From positions 1-30,523 of the forward strand of contig JBCCAR010000037.1 in assembly GCA_039814715.1 (NCBI GenBank): a stretch of 30,523 nt of DNA, given 5' to 3'. This stretch comes from CAKZYD01 sp039814715. GTDB lineage: Bacteria; Pseudomonadota; Alphaproteobacteria; Sphingomonadales; CAKZYD01. The notes under the pieces were generated by a model. It saw only the letters and a list, made by a program, of their open reading frames with translations. It did not search any database and had not been told where the DNA came from. Of the stretch, positions 24,422 through 30,523 are shown in pieces. The position numbers and the translations under genes are program-made. Numbering within the stretch: the stretch's first letter is position 1; each line of letters starts with the position of its first letter.

Positions 24422-25108
24422 ATGACGTTCGATCCATATGCTTACATGCTGTTTTTCCACATATTGCTCTTCGTGGTGTGGCTGGGCGTCGACTTGGGTG
24501 TTTTCACGCTTGGGCAGTATTTCCGTAAACGCGAGCTTCCAATGGAGACGCGGCTTACGGTCCTGCGGATCCTGGTGATTTGTGACATGCTTCCACGGTC
24601 TGCTTGGGCGCTGATGGTGCCAACGACGTTGAGCCTGCTGTATATGGGCAAATGGTGGATGATAGGGGGCGAGACGGTCCCGCTCTGGATGGTGTGGGCG
24701 TCTTGGGCCGTCGGCGGCTTTTGGCTGTGGCTTGTTTGGACTGCCTTTTTGCATGACCAGACGCCGAAGGCAGCCGGCCTGCGCAAAGTTGAGTTTTATC
24801 TGAAAGTCGCCCTGACTGGCTTTTATCTCTGGCTAGGCGCGCAGTCGCTGCTCACAGGGAAACCGCTGGACCCCACCTGGCTCGCAAGCAAGGCTCTGAT
24901 TTTCGGCATTATCTTCGCCTTTGCGATCATGATTGATGTGGCCTTTAAGCCGCTTGGTCCAGCGCTTGGGGAGCTGATAGAGCAGGGGTCTACCACCGAG
25001 CGCGAGGACCGGGTGCTGCGCATCATGAACAATACGCGTGTCTGGGTGGTGTCGCTTTACTTCTTGCTGCTCATTACCGGATTTTTAGGAACGACGAAGC
25101 CGTTCTAG
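24422..25108 (+). CDS. Six-helix inner-membrane protein of unknown function
   Basis: A 228-residue protein with hydrophobic segments at about 8-30, 54-74, 88-110, 124-144, 153-173 and 206-223. The first helix contains FFHILLFVVWLGVDLG, a His-plus-Trp-Leu-Gly pattern that recalls the CopD/DUF2269 group of membrane proteins, but the resemblance is too short for assignment. Charged loops include FRKRELPMETR and EQGSTTEREDR. It diverges from the TonB receptor and may share its regulatory region. It converges with a small unknown gene, sharing four bases (CTAG, 25105-25108). AGGGA upstream of the ATG is distant, so the ribosome site is weak. I do not recognise a function. Confidence 0.8.
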   Translation: MTFDPYAYMLFFHILLFVVWLGVDLGVFTLGQYFRKRELPMETRLTVLRILVICDMLPRSAWALMVPTTLSLLYMGKWWMIGGETVPLWMVWASWAVGGFWLWLVWTAFLHDQTPKAAGLRKVEFYLKVALTGFYLWLGAQSLLTGKPLDPTWLASKALIFGIIFAFAIMIDVAFKPLGPALGELIEQGSTTEREDRVLRIMNNTRVWVVSLYFLLLITGFLGTTKPF

Positions 25109-25407
25109 CCGGTCTTTGCTTCTGCTTCGATAGTACGCATTAGGCGCCGCATAAATTCTGCGCGCCATGCAGATAGATCAGCTTCTTCTGCCTCGCTTAA
25201 CGCATGGGTTTCAAACGCTTTTGCATCAAGCTGCCCAGCCTGCACTAAGTAGCTCTCAAGGGCCGCTTGGCGCGAGCGGCTGACCCACAGCTCAGCGGAC
25301 AGTTCGAGTACCATGGATAGCAAGTGGTCGCTTGCTGGATCTTCAAAGAACTTCGGCCTTTTCCCGCGAATGTGGCGCGGCAAGGGCTTTTGTGTCTGGT
25401 CCGTCAT
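25105..25407 (-). CDS. Small hypothetical protein paired with a methyltransferase
   Basis: A 100-residue hydrophilic, mostly helical protein. It opens with a basic segment (LPRHIRGKRPKFF), has a central DHLLSMVLELSAELWVSRSRQAALESYL helix region, and ends with an acidic then basic helix (SEAEEADLSAWRAEFMRRLM). No known motif is visible. I chose the ATG at 25405-25407, one base after the stop of the upstream methyltransferase gene, with AAGGCC upstream. A start eight codons earlier would overlap that gene. The tight junction indicates one transcript and probably a shared function with the methyltransferase. Its stop interlocks with that of the convergent membrane-protein gene. Confidence 0.72.
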   Translation of the reverse strand: MTDQTQKPLPRHIRGKRPKFFEDPASDHLLSMVLELSAELWVSRSRQAALESYLVQAGQLDAKAFETHALSEAEEADLSAWRAEFMRRLMRTIEAEAKTG

Positions 25408-25408
25408 A

Positions 25409-26584
25409 TCAGCCGGCCTTGCGCGCGCCATAGCAGAACCACTTCACGCCATCGGCCAGCCTGCCGGTGTTTGCGTCGCTCGTCTGCTCTGCCGTTAGGC
25501 TATCGATCACCGCCTCGCGGCCATACCAGCCAATGCTTGGTACAACGGTCTGGAAGAAGCTGCCAGGGTCAAATCCAGCTCCAGTGCATAGGCTCGCCGG
25601 ATCTTGATCGCGGTAGCCTTTGTAAAATGGTTCGTAATTATAATAGCTGTCCCAATCCAAGTAGAAGCCGTCATAGGCGTCGGTTTGGTTGTTTGGCGGC
25701 AGCTCATAATGAACCATAAGTCCGCCTGGTTTTAGCAATCTATGGGCCTCTTTGAAGACCGCTTGAATGTCCTTCTTCGGCAATTCATGCAGGAACATGG
25801 ACGTGAAGATGAGGTCAAAACTGTTCTCATCTAAGCCCGTTTGCGTGGCATTGCGCTGCTTATAATGGACCTTGACGCCTTGCGCTTGGCTACGGGCGTG
25901 CGCATAGCGCAGGCATGGCGCCGACACATCAATACCGATCACTTGCGCTTTTGGATAAAGTTTCGCCCATGGCTGCGTATTATGCCCAATTGTGCACCCC
26001 ATTTCCAAAATACGCTCTGGCTCAAAGCCAGCAAATTTTTTGCCAGCCCATAGCGCGATGCTCTCGCCAATATCGTCGAGGTTTTGCCCCATCAGGCCAA
26101 AAGAGAAAACGCCAAGTCCATTGTCGTATAAGGCGCCTGCACGCAAGTCTTTATCTCCGCTTTCTTGATGGTAAGACCCTGGCATCAAGTGCACATCGAT
26201 GGCGTCAACATTGCTGGGAATTGGCAGCTCCGGGTCAAGCTCCAGTGTGCCCCCAACGTCTGCCTGACTGAGCTCTGCAGCGATATCGCTGAGCTTTTCC
26301 GCATCTCGCTCAAGCGTAGGACGTACGGCGTCCCACACCATTTCCTGCGCATTCACCCGCAGCCCAGAATAAAACTTGAAATAAAGGTCTGGCTTGATCG
26401 CCGCGTGAACGTCTTCGCTCGACGTGATCTCCACCTTATCAGCGATTGAGCTTTCAAAGTGCATTTTCATGGAGCCGGCCATATCATTGAGCACATGGGC
26501 GCGCAGGGCGGAGACAAAGTCCTGGCGAGCCCATTCATCCCGGCTTGGCTTTAGTTTAAGCGCATGGTTCACCAGCTTGCTCAT
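25409..26584 (-). CDS. Class I SAM-dependent methyltransferase with N-terminal extension
   Basis: A 391-residue protein. Residues about 185-300 hold the Rossmann methyltransferase core: motif I ILEMGCTIGHNT (192-203), the acid in QVIGIDVS, FDLIFTSMFLHELP (motif IV), and HRLLKPGGLMVHYE. A roughly 180-residue N-terminal region precedes it, containing KPDLYFKFYSGLRVNAQEMVW and LMPGSYHQ, which I do not recognise. The C-terminal part is rich in aromatic residues (YLDWDSYYNYEPFYKGY). The core resembles UbiE/small-molecule methyltransferases, so a small-molecule substrate is likely. It forms an operon with the small unknown gene downstream. No strong ribosome site is seen before the ATG at 26582-26584. 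The 5' region opens onto a 490-base stretch that has little coding. Confidence 0.88.
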   Translation of the reverse strand: MSKLVNHALKLKPSRDEWARQDFVSALRAHVLNDMAGSMKMHFESSIADKVEITSSEDVHAAIKPDLYFKFYSGLRVNAQEMVWDAVRPTLERDAEKLSDIAAELSQADVGGTLELDPELPIPSNVDAIDVHLMPGSYHQESGDKDLRAGALYDNGLGVFSFGLMGQNLDDIGESIALWAGKKFAGFEPERILEMGCTIGHNTQPWAKLYPKAQVIGIDVSAPCLRYAHARSQAQGVKVHYKQRNATQTGLDENSFDLIFTSMFLHELPKKDIQAVFKEAHRLLKPGGLMVHYELPPNNQTDAYDGFYLDWDSYYNYEPFYKGYRDQDPASLCTGAGFDPGSFFQTVVPSIGWYGREAVIDSLTAEQTSDANTGRLADGVKWFCYGARKAG

Positions 26585-26716
26585 TGCGTCATGTCCTTCA
26601 TATTATTCATGGTTTTTAAGGGCGCCGCAGGTGTGGAGAACGGTCACACCAGCAGTCAGCGCTGTATCTTTCAGGCGTTACGTATACAATTAAGGCCCGC
26701 GCTGGCAAAGCTTACG

Positions 26717-26764
26717 TTGCGCGCAAAGTGTGCGCATCGCGGGCGCACAGGCGTTTCGATACGC
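26717..26764. repeat. Run of three adjacent hairpins
   Basis: A perfect 10-base palindrome, a perfect seven-base-pair stem with a seven-base loop, and a four-base-pair stem follow each other with gaps of one or two bases. They could be a structured RNA, an operator array or REP-like DNA. I cannot assign a strand or a family. Confidence 0.45.
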
Positions 26765-26866
26765 GCACGCGGTCAAACCTATCAAAAACAACACCGCTGT
26801 CATGCGTCTTTCATAGTGGAGCGTTATAGCCTGTCCCACTATTCATTTGCGTTGGGGATTTTGTCA

Positions 26867-26980
26867 GTGGAAAACATTCAAACAGGGCTGGGCAGTCAGT
26901 CTGCCGGAACCAAGACGTTACTTCTTAGTTTTGCGGCAAATCTCCTCGCAGCTCTGATTGTGTTGCCGTTCTTTCTTTAG
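26867..26980 (+). CDS. Possible 37-residue tail-anchored membrane peptide
   Basis: A short frame from GTG 26867 to TAG encodes a polar head (ENIQTGLGSQSAGTK) and a hydrophobic tail of about 20 residues running to the last residue (TLLLSFAANLLAALIVLPFF). GGGGA sits eight bases upstream of the GTG. The sharp split into a polar N terminus and one C-terminal helix, plus the ribosome site, favour a real small protein. Shortness and the rare start make it uncertain. The frame is open further upstream, but that part is basic, cysteine-rich and looks non-coding. It precedes the DUF4112 gene on the same strand by about 95 bases. Confidence 0.4.
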   Translation: MENIQTGLGSQSAGTKTLLLSFAANLLAALIVLPFFL

Positions 26981-27075
26981 CGCAAAGCGACACGGCAATA
27001 GGTTTGCACCTGCGATAGCCCTTTAAACACAGCACATGCCACTTACCTCTGGTGAGAACCAAAGTCTGAGGCACA

Positions 27076-27465
27076 GTGATAAACTCCCTCCCGCCCCAAA
27101 TAGCAGCGCTAGAGCGTCTAGCTACTGCTCTTGATTCTCAGTTTACTCTTCCAATCGTTGGTTGGCGCCTCGGCTGGGATGGTATCATCGGCTTGATCCC
27201 TGGCATTGGCGATTTTGCTGGCGCGGGTTTGGGTGCCTATCTTCTGTTGACGGCCTTGCGGCTTGGCGCGCGTAAACGCATCCTCATGAAAATGCTCTTC
27301 AACCTCCTATTCGATGCTCTAATCGGGTTGATTCCGCTCATTGGTGATTTTGCAGACTTTGTAAACAAGGCGCATGCGAAGAATGCGCGCATGATCATAG
27401 CGGAATATCATGCTGGACAGTTGTCGCGGCTGCATCCACCCGGCAGCGGTTATGGCGCGGCATGA
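27076..27465 (+). CDS. DUF4112-domain membrane protein
   Basis: A 129-residue protein made of a duplicated motif: GLIPGIGDFAGAG near residue 39 and GLIPLIGDFADF near residue 87, separated by hydrophobic helices. This is the signature of the DUF4112 family, small inner-membrane proteins of unknown function. LDSQFTLPIVGWRLGWD before the first repeat is also typical. The start is GTG 27076 with GAGG four bases upstream; no better ATG is available. Its stop overlaps the start of the prepilin peptidase gene in ATGA (27462-27465), which indicates translational coupling. Why this family would be tied to a prepilin peptidase is unknown. Confidence 0.9.
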   Translation: MINSLPPQIAALERLATALDSQFTLPIVGWRLGWDGIIGLIPGIGDFAGAGLGAYLLLTALRLGARKRILMKMLFNLLFDALIGLIPLIGDFADFVNKAHAKNARMIIAEYHAGQLSRLHPPGSGYGAA

Positions 27466-28025
27466 GCGGCGCTTTATCGCCGCTTTGGGCGAGGTCTTTA
27501 TGTCTGTTGGCTGCCGTCACTGGCGTGATCGTATCGCTCAGCTGGCTCGGCGAACCTGACGCCTGGCTTGGGGCCGGGCTGGCTATATGGCTTAGCTATG
27601 CCTCTTACATTGATATCCGCTCGTATCTTTTGCTCGACGTTTTAACATTGCCCTTGGTGATCTTTGGGCTCGCGTTGGCCTTTTTGGGGCAGGGTCCAGC
27701 CCTCTTAGATGCAACACTTGGCGCTGCGCTAGGTTACGGCGCGCTATGGGCGCTTGCCATTTTTTATCGCAAAGTGCGTGGCCGCGAGGGGCTCGGTCTA
27801 GGGGATGCGAAACTCTTATGCGCAGCGGGCGCCTGGTGCGGCGCGCTTGCTCTACCCTTTGTTTTGCTCATCAGCTCACTGAGCGCGCTTGCAGTGGTCG
27901 GCGTTGCCGCTTTAGGCGGCCGGCAGCTTCAAGCTGAGTTTAAAATACCCTTTGGACCTTTTCTCAGTTTTGGTTTTTTCATAACCTGGACGCTGCAGGC
28001 GCTGAAAGTTCTCTCTGGGCTCTAA
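27462..28025 (+). CDS. A24-family prepilin peptidase, short form (GspO/PilD/CpaA-like)
   Basis: A 187-residue membrane aspartyl protease that would cleave the leader peptide of type IV prepilins or type II secretion pseudopilins. The two catalytic aspartates are Asp51 in YIDIRSYLLLDVLTLPL and Asp115 in GLGLGDAKLL, matching the GxGD-type site. IPFGPFLSFGF near residue 162 is the usual C-terminal signature. It lacks the N-terminal CxxC methylase domain of PilD/GspO, so N-methylation must be done elsewhere or not at all. About six hydrophobic helices are visible. It is coupled to the DUF4112 gene and converges, with a four-base stop overlap, on a GspC-like gene. That neighbour supports a type II secretion role over Flp pili. 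Confidence 0.88.
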   Translation: MSGALSPLWARSLCLLAAVTGVIVSLSWLGEPDAWLGAGLAIWLSYASYIDIRSYLLLDVLTLPLVIFGLALAFLGQGPALLDATLGAALGYGALWALAIFYRKVRGREGLGLGDAKLLCAAGAWCGALALPFVLLISSLSALAVVGVAALGGRQLQAEFKIPFGPFLSFGFFITWTLQALKVLSGL

Positions 28026-28699
28026 GGGTCTAGCGTAATGACGTTACCGTCACGCAGGATTGTATAAATGTAGCGCCCACGTGGGTTCCAACTATAAGCG
28101 AAGTCCTCTAAATCTTCACCGCGAGAAAAACCGTTTCCGTTGACGGATTTGATGATGTCACCGCGTTTTAAGTTCGCGCCGCGGAGCAACGACAGAACTC
28201 TTTCGTCTTTGAGCAGGTAGCCACGCGTGAGAGCGCCCGATTGCCGCTCGAGTGATGAGCGTAGCAACAATATCCGCTCCCGATAAATGGGATCGTCGGT
28301 CGATGTTAGGCGCTTGAAATCAGATTGCGTTGAAACAAGTCCTTCAGCGGCCAGCGTTGCGAGCGGCGCTGCTTCTAAACTAAGCCATCGTTTCAGTCCA
28401 TTGTCCTCAATCTGCACGCTGTTGCTGCGGACGTCGACGAGAACCAGTCCAGGCGAAATCAATCGCCCCTGTGAAACCAGTTTTTGATGCCGATCTGGCA
28501 ACAAAAAAACAGCCGAGGATGTGCCGTTCGGCCTATGAAAGATGCCACTTAGGGCCAGCTCTTGCCTGTCTGACTGGGCATAGGACGGCGCCCAAGACAA
28601 AAGCGTAAGCGCCAAAATTGCCATGAAAAGCCCGGCCCAGCTACATTTGGGAAGCCGGTTTGGAGCGGCAACCCGTTGCCAAGATTTAGCCTGAGTCAT
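28022..28699 (-). CDS. GspC-like type II secretion protein with PDZ-like domain
   Basis: A 225-residue protein with the GspC plan. A single hydrophobic segment lies at about 20-40. Then comes an HR-type domain (about 47-108) that reads LALSGIFHR..GTSSAVFLLPDRHQKLVSQG, followed by LVLVDVRSNSVQIEDNGLKRWLSL. A C-terminal PDZ-like domain (about 155-225) contains LLRGANLKRGDIIKSVNGNGFSRGEDLEDF. In type II secretion GspC links the inner-membrane platform to the secretin GspD. The rest of the gsp operon is not in the window, so this may be a satellite locus. The ATG is at 28697-28699. Its stop interlocks with that of the prepilin peptidase. A membrane-anchored PDZ protein of another system is the alternative. 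Confidence 0.8.
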   Translation of the reverse strand: MTQAKSWQRVAAPNRLPKCSWAGLFMAILALTLLSWAPSYAQSDRQELALSGIFHRPNGTSSAVFLLPDRHQKLVSQGRLISPGLVLVDVRSNSVQIEDNGLKRWLSLEAAPLATLAAEGLVSTQSDFKRLTSTDDPIYRERILLLRSSLERQSGALTRGYLLKDERVLSLLRGANLKRGDIIKSVNGNGFSRGEDLEDFAYSWNPRGRYIYTILRDGNVITLDP

Positions 28700-28822
28700 G
28701 CCGATATTGCAATGCGCCTTTCAATCTTGATTCTGCTCTTTGAGCGATGTTTCGTCTGATTAACTGTGGGAATTAATGCAGAAGATCTAGAGCGTCATAA
28801 ATAATTCATCAAAAGCCAGAGC

Positions 28823-28843
28823 CCAAGGCGCCCTTGGTTTTTT
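28823..28843 (+). terminator. Intrinsic terminator in the divergent region before the lipoprotein gene
   Basis: CCAAGG-CGC-CCTTGG (28823-28837) is followed at once by TTTTTT (28838-28843). It works only on the plus strand; the minus-strand reading has no T run next to the stem. The stem is short (six pairs with a three-base loop). No plus-strand gene lies directly upstream, so it ends either a short RNA or the leader of the lipoprotein gene. Confidence 0.6.
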
Positions 28844-28857
28844 CGGCCGCAAAACGG

Positions 28858-28869
28858 CGGGGAAACCCG
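28858..28869 (+). other. GNRA-capped hairpin in the lipoprotein leader
   Basis: CGGG-GAAA-CCCG forms a four-base-pair stem closed by a GAAA tetraloop. A smaller GCCG/CGGC hairpin (28846-28858) adjoins it and GC-GAAA-GC follows at 28870-28876. Consecutive GAAA loops suggest selection for RNA structure. Confidence 0.4.
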
Positions 28870-28925
28870 GCGAAAGCAATTCAATCTCAAGCGCAATAAA
28901 AGTGTCACGCACCCTACCTATTACC

Positions 28926-28962
28926 CGTTTCGACGGTGCTGCGGAAGCGAAACGAACAGCAC
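28926..28962 (+). promoter_or_regulatory. Interleaved inverted repeats: RNA pseudoknot or alternative hairpins before the lipoprotein gene
   Basis: CGTTTCG (28926-28932) pairs with CGAAACG (28948-28954), and GTGCTG (28936-28941) pairs with CAGCAC (28957-28962). The pairs are interlocked in the order A, B, A', B'. In RNA this is an H-type pseudoknot topology, or else two mutually exclusive hairpins. The last base is 15 bases before the AAAAGGGG ribosome site and 27 before the ATG, so either fold could influence translation. I do not recognise a known riboswitch class. Confidence 0.5.
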
Positions 28963-28989
28963 AAATCGATAATTCAAAAGGGGTCTAGC

Positions 28990-30420
28990 ATGAAACTTCT
29001 CCGTTCAATCTTATTGGCAGGTACTGCCGTTGGCTTGGCAGCTTGCGGCGCAGATGACGTGGCGTCACCAGGTGAGGGTACATTGGTCGTTGTTCAACCG
29101 ACACCGACACCCACACCGACACCCACCCCCACGCCGACCCCCACACCGACACCGTCGATTGGGAACCCGGCCCCCGCATCCGATTGTCCGGCTTTTACTG
29201 CAGCGCTCAACTTCGTCAATGTTGACGGTGATGCCAGCCAGCAACTTCGTATTTGCCAGATTTCTGGTACTCTGACCGGTAACACGATCGTTGAAGACAT
29301 TCCTGGCGTCGTGTACTCCTTAAGCGGCACGGTCCGTGTTGGTGTTGATGTTGGTGCAGACGGAAACGCCGCAGGTGGAAATGCGTCCACTTTGACGATT
29401 GCGCCTGGCGTTGTGATCTTCGGTTCTTCTGGCGCTGATGCGCTGGTCGTGAACCGTGGGTCACAAATCTTTGCTGAAGGGACGCCGGCTAGCCCGGTTA
29501 TTTTCACAAGTCGCGCCAACATCGAAGGGACCTCCGGCGTGAACAGCATCGGGCAATGGGGCGGCCTCGTCATTCTCGGCCGTGCGCCGCAGGCGGTTTG
29601 TTTAGCTGGTGGTGCAACGCCAGGGTCTGTTGATTGTGAGAATGAAATCGAAGGCGTTGCAGGCGCGCTTTATGGCGGTGACGTGGTTGCCGACAACAGC
29701 GGTCGGCTTGAGTACGTTCAGGTCCGCTACCCTGGCTTCGAGGTGACTGAGGGTAACGAACTTAACGGTATCTCGCTTGGCGGGGTTGGTAGCGGGACAA
29801 CGTTCCGTAACGTGCAAGTTCACAACAGTTCGGATGACGGCATTGAATGGTTCGGTGGCCGGGTAAACTCTTCCTTTGTTGTTTTGACTGGTATTGACGA
29901 TGACTCTCTCGATGTCGACGAAGGGTATAAGGGCGCTGCTCAGTTCGTACTCGTACAGCAGCGCGAAGGCGGCGGCGATCGCATCATTGAAGGCGATTCA
30001 AACGGGACTGAAGATTTGGTTCCGCGGACAGATTTTGTTCTTTCCAACGTCACGTTTATTGGTGGTGATCCAACTGACTTAGATGATGCAATTTTGTATC
30101 GTGGTTCCATGGACGCCATCCTCGCAAATGCGGTCGTGACGAGCCCGTCCCAATGCCTAGATATCGACGGCGATTTCACGCTGCGTGCATCAGACCCGAT
30201 TGGCGATCCCGATAATGACCTGGATGAAGACGGTCCAATTGTTCTTTCCTCTGTATTCTTCGATTGTGCACTCGGTCCCGTTGAAACCGGTGAGACAGCT
30301 GGGGATGATAATGTTGGAGCGCTCGCTGCGGACATTCAGGCTGTGATCGATGCTGATGCAAACAACGTCGCAGACGGCACGTCTTCCTTGGTTGATGGGA
30401 TTTTCCCAGATTCCAAATGA
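28990..30420 (+). CDS. Lipoprotein with Pro-Thr linker and beta-helix-like domain
   Basis: A 476-residue exported lipoprotein. The signal ends in a lipobox LAAC with Cys19, and the next residues GADD place an aspartate at +3. A flexible (PT)9 linker follows at about 37-55, then a domain of about 410 residues rich in beta strands. Recurring features are ITSR-like PVIFTSRANIEG, SIGQWGGLVILG, GRLEYVQVRYPGFEV, LNGISLGGVGSGTTFRNVQVHNSSDDGIEWFGG and DDDSLDVDEGYKG. The pattern of short strands, Asn ladders and SDDGIEWFGG fits a right-handed beta-helix family of unknown function found in Bacteroidetes and Proteobacteria. Asp-rich stretches may bind calcium. I chose ATG 28990, preceded by AAAAGGGG; a longer frame lacks a signal peptide. 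Surface attachment and ligand or polymer binding are inferred. Confidence 0.85.
   Translation: MKLLRSILLAGTAVGLAACGADDVASPGEGTLVVVQPTPTPTPTPTPTPTPTPTPSIGNPAPASDCPAFTAALNFVNVDGDASQQLRICQISGTLTGNTIVEDIPGVVYSLSGTVRVGVDVGADGNAAGGNASTLTIAPGVVIFGSSGADALVVNRGSQIFAEGTPASPVIFTSRANIEGTSGVNSIGQWGGLVILGRAPQAVCLAGGATPGSVDCENEIEGVAGALYGGDVVADNSGRLEYVQVRYPGFEVTEGNELNGISLGGVGSGTTFRNVQVHNSSDDGIEWFGGRVNSSFVVLTGIDDDSLDVDEGYKGAAQFVLVQQREGGGDRIIEGDSNGTEDLVPRTDFVLSNVTFIGGDPTDLDDAILYRGSMDAILANAVVTSPSQCLDIDGDFTLRASDPIGDPDNDLDEDGPIVLSSVFFDCALGPVETGETAGDDNVGALAADIQAVIDADANNVADGTSSLVDGIFPDSK
29098..29154 (+). repeat. Hexanucleotide-type repeat encoding a (Pro-Thr) linker
   Basis: Nine imperfect six-base units of the form CCN-ACN (mostly CCGACA, CCCACA and CCCACC) followed by CCG encode (PT)9-P in the lipoprotein. 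Unit length six means that slippage would change linker length without shifting the frame. Third-position variation between units suggests selection on the protein as well as repeat expansion. Confidence 0.9.
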
Positions 30421-30523
30421 CAGAACTGAGCGGGCAACGAGAACGTCGCCGCCGCGTTTGGCAAAGAAACCTGCGGCCGCTACGGTAACTGCGGACAGCA
30501 TGCAAAGCAAAATGGCGAGTGCC
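30421..30523. other. Right edge, no gene assigned
   Basis: The 103 bases after the lipoprotein stop hold no terminator hairpin with a T run and no start with a ribosome site. A minus-strand frame entering from the right edge encodes a hydrophobic stretch (LLCMLSAVTVAAAGFF) and runs on antisense to the lipoprotein gene; it may be the end of a membrane protein outside the window, but I cannot support it. Confidence 0.4.

Larger units (their letters stand above)
26585..27075. other. Long intergenic stretch rich in inverted repeats
   Basis: About 490 bases lie between the methyltransferase start and the DUF4112 gene. I see no conventional gene except a possible 37-codon frame at 26867. Inverted repeats are frequent: GGTGTG/CACACC (26630-26650), CAGCGCTG near 26657, TTGCGCGCAA (26717-26726), TGTGCGC/GCGCACA with a seven-base loop (26729-26749), GCGT/ACGC (26751-26764) and TAGTGG/CCACTA (26814-26841). 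No T-tract follows any of them and no tRNA fold was found. Confidence 0.6.

Noticed and set aside
26564..26866. Upstream part of the open frame before the 37-codon peptide
   Set aside because: It overlaps the hairpin cluster, is basic and cysteine-rich, and has no ribosome site; only the last 37 codons look protein-like.
28759..28777. ATTAA-N9-TTAAT as a CtrA binding site
   Set aside because: The CtrA consensus is TTAA-N7-TTAA; the spacing here is nine.
28840..28990. c-di-GMP (GEMM-I) or SAM-II riboswitch in the lipoprotein leader
   Set aside because: The conserved core sequences of those classes are not present; only the topology recalls a pseudoknot riboswitch.
30190..30523. Minus-strand frame with a hydrophobic start entering from the right edge
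   Set aside because: It runs antisense through the lipoprotein gene for more than 200 bases and no family features are visible beyond the hydrophobic stretch.

Overview
The window looks like a moderately GC-rich alphaproteobacterial chromosome, probably a marine Caulobacterales/Hyphomonadaceae/Parvularculaceae-like lineage. This is inferred from gene families (a TonB-dependent receptor without an STN domain, TRAP transport, type II secretion parts, a c-di-GMP phosphodiesterase) and tight gene packing; no rRNA or other phylogenetic marker is present. No tRNA, rRNA, CRISPR array or phage was seen. The only mobile element is the tail of an IS630-family transposase at the left edge.

Layout. (1) 1-2.5 kb: an IS630 end abuts nadK, which follows moaA; a small flagellar rod/hook-like gene lies upstream behind a promoter packed with palindromes. 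(2) 2.6-6.2 kb: a degenerate-GGDEF/intact-EAL protein, an SDR dehydrogenase and a DsbA-family oxidoreductase. (3) 6.2-14.0 kb: an acyl-CoA ligase diverges from a TetR regulator, followed by E1-alpha, E1-beta and an E2 that is a lipoyl domain fused to an alpha/beta hydrolase (acetoin dehydrogenase type, acoABC). A nitrilase-family hydrolase and an MDR oxidoreductase come next. (4) 14.0-16.4 kb: recQ and an NTF2-like protein. (5) 16.4-24.3 kb: a minus-strand block reading TonB receptor, Tat-exported esterase, TRAP binding protein, small permease, large permease, GlcD-type FAD oxidase. (6) 24.4-26.6 kb: a six-helix membrane protein, a small unknown protein and a methyltransferase. (7) 26.6-30.5 kb: a structured non-coding stretch with a possible 37-residue membrane peptide, a DUF4112 protein, a prepilin peptidase, a GspC-like protein, and a beta-helix-like lipoprotein behind a structured leader.

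The most notable system is region 5. Gene order and predicted localisation describe a route through the whole envelope: outer-membrane uptake, periplasmic ester hydrolysis, inner-membrane carboxylate import, then cytoplasmic oxidation. The four genes from esterase to large permease are joined by three 4-base start/stop overlaps. A strong intrinsic terminator sits between the receptor and the rest. The receptor promoter carries a perfect palindrome of the kind bound by GntR-type regulators. The substrate cannot be read from the sequence.

Second in interest are two regulatory regions: the four-palindrome promoter at 2440-2492 and the lipoprotein leader at 28.82-28.96 kb, which contains a terminator, a GNRA hairpin and interleaved inverted repeats able to form either a pseudoknot or two mutually exclusive hairpins.
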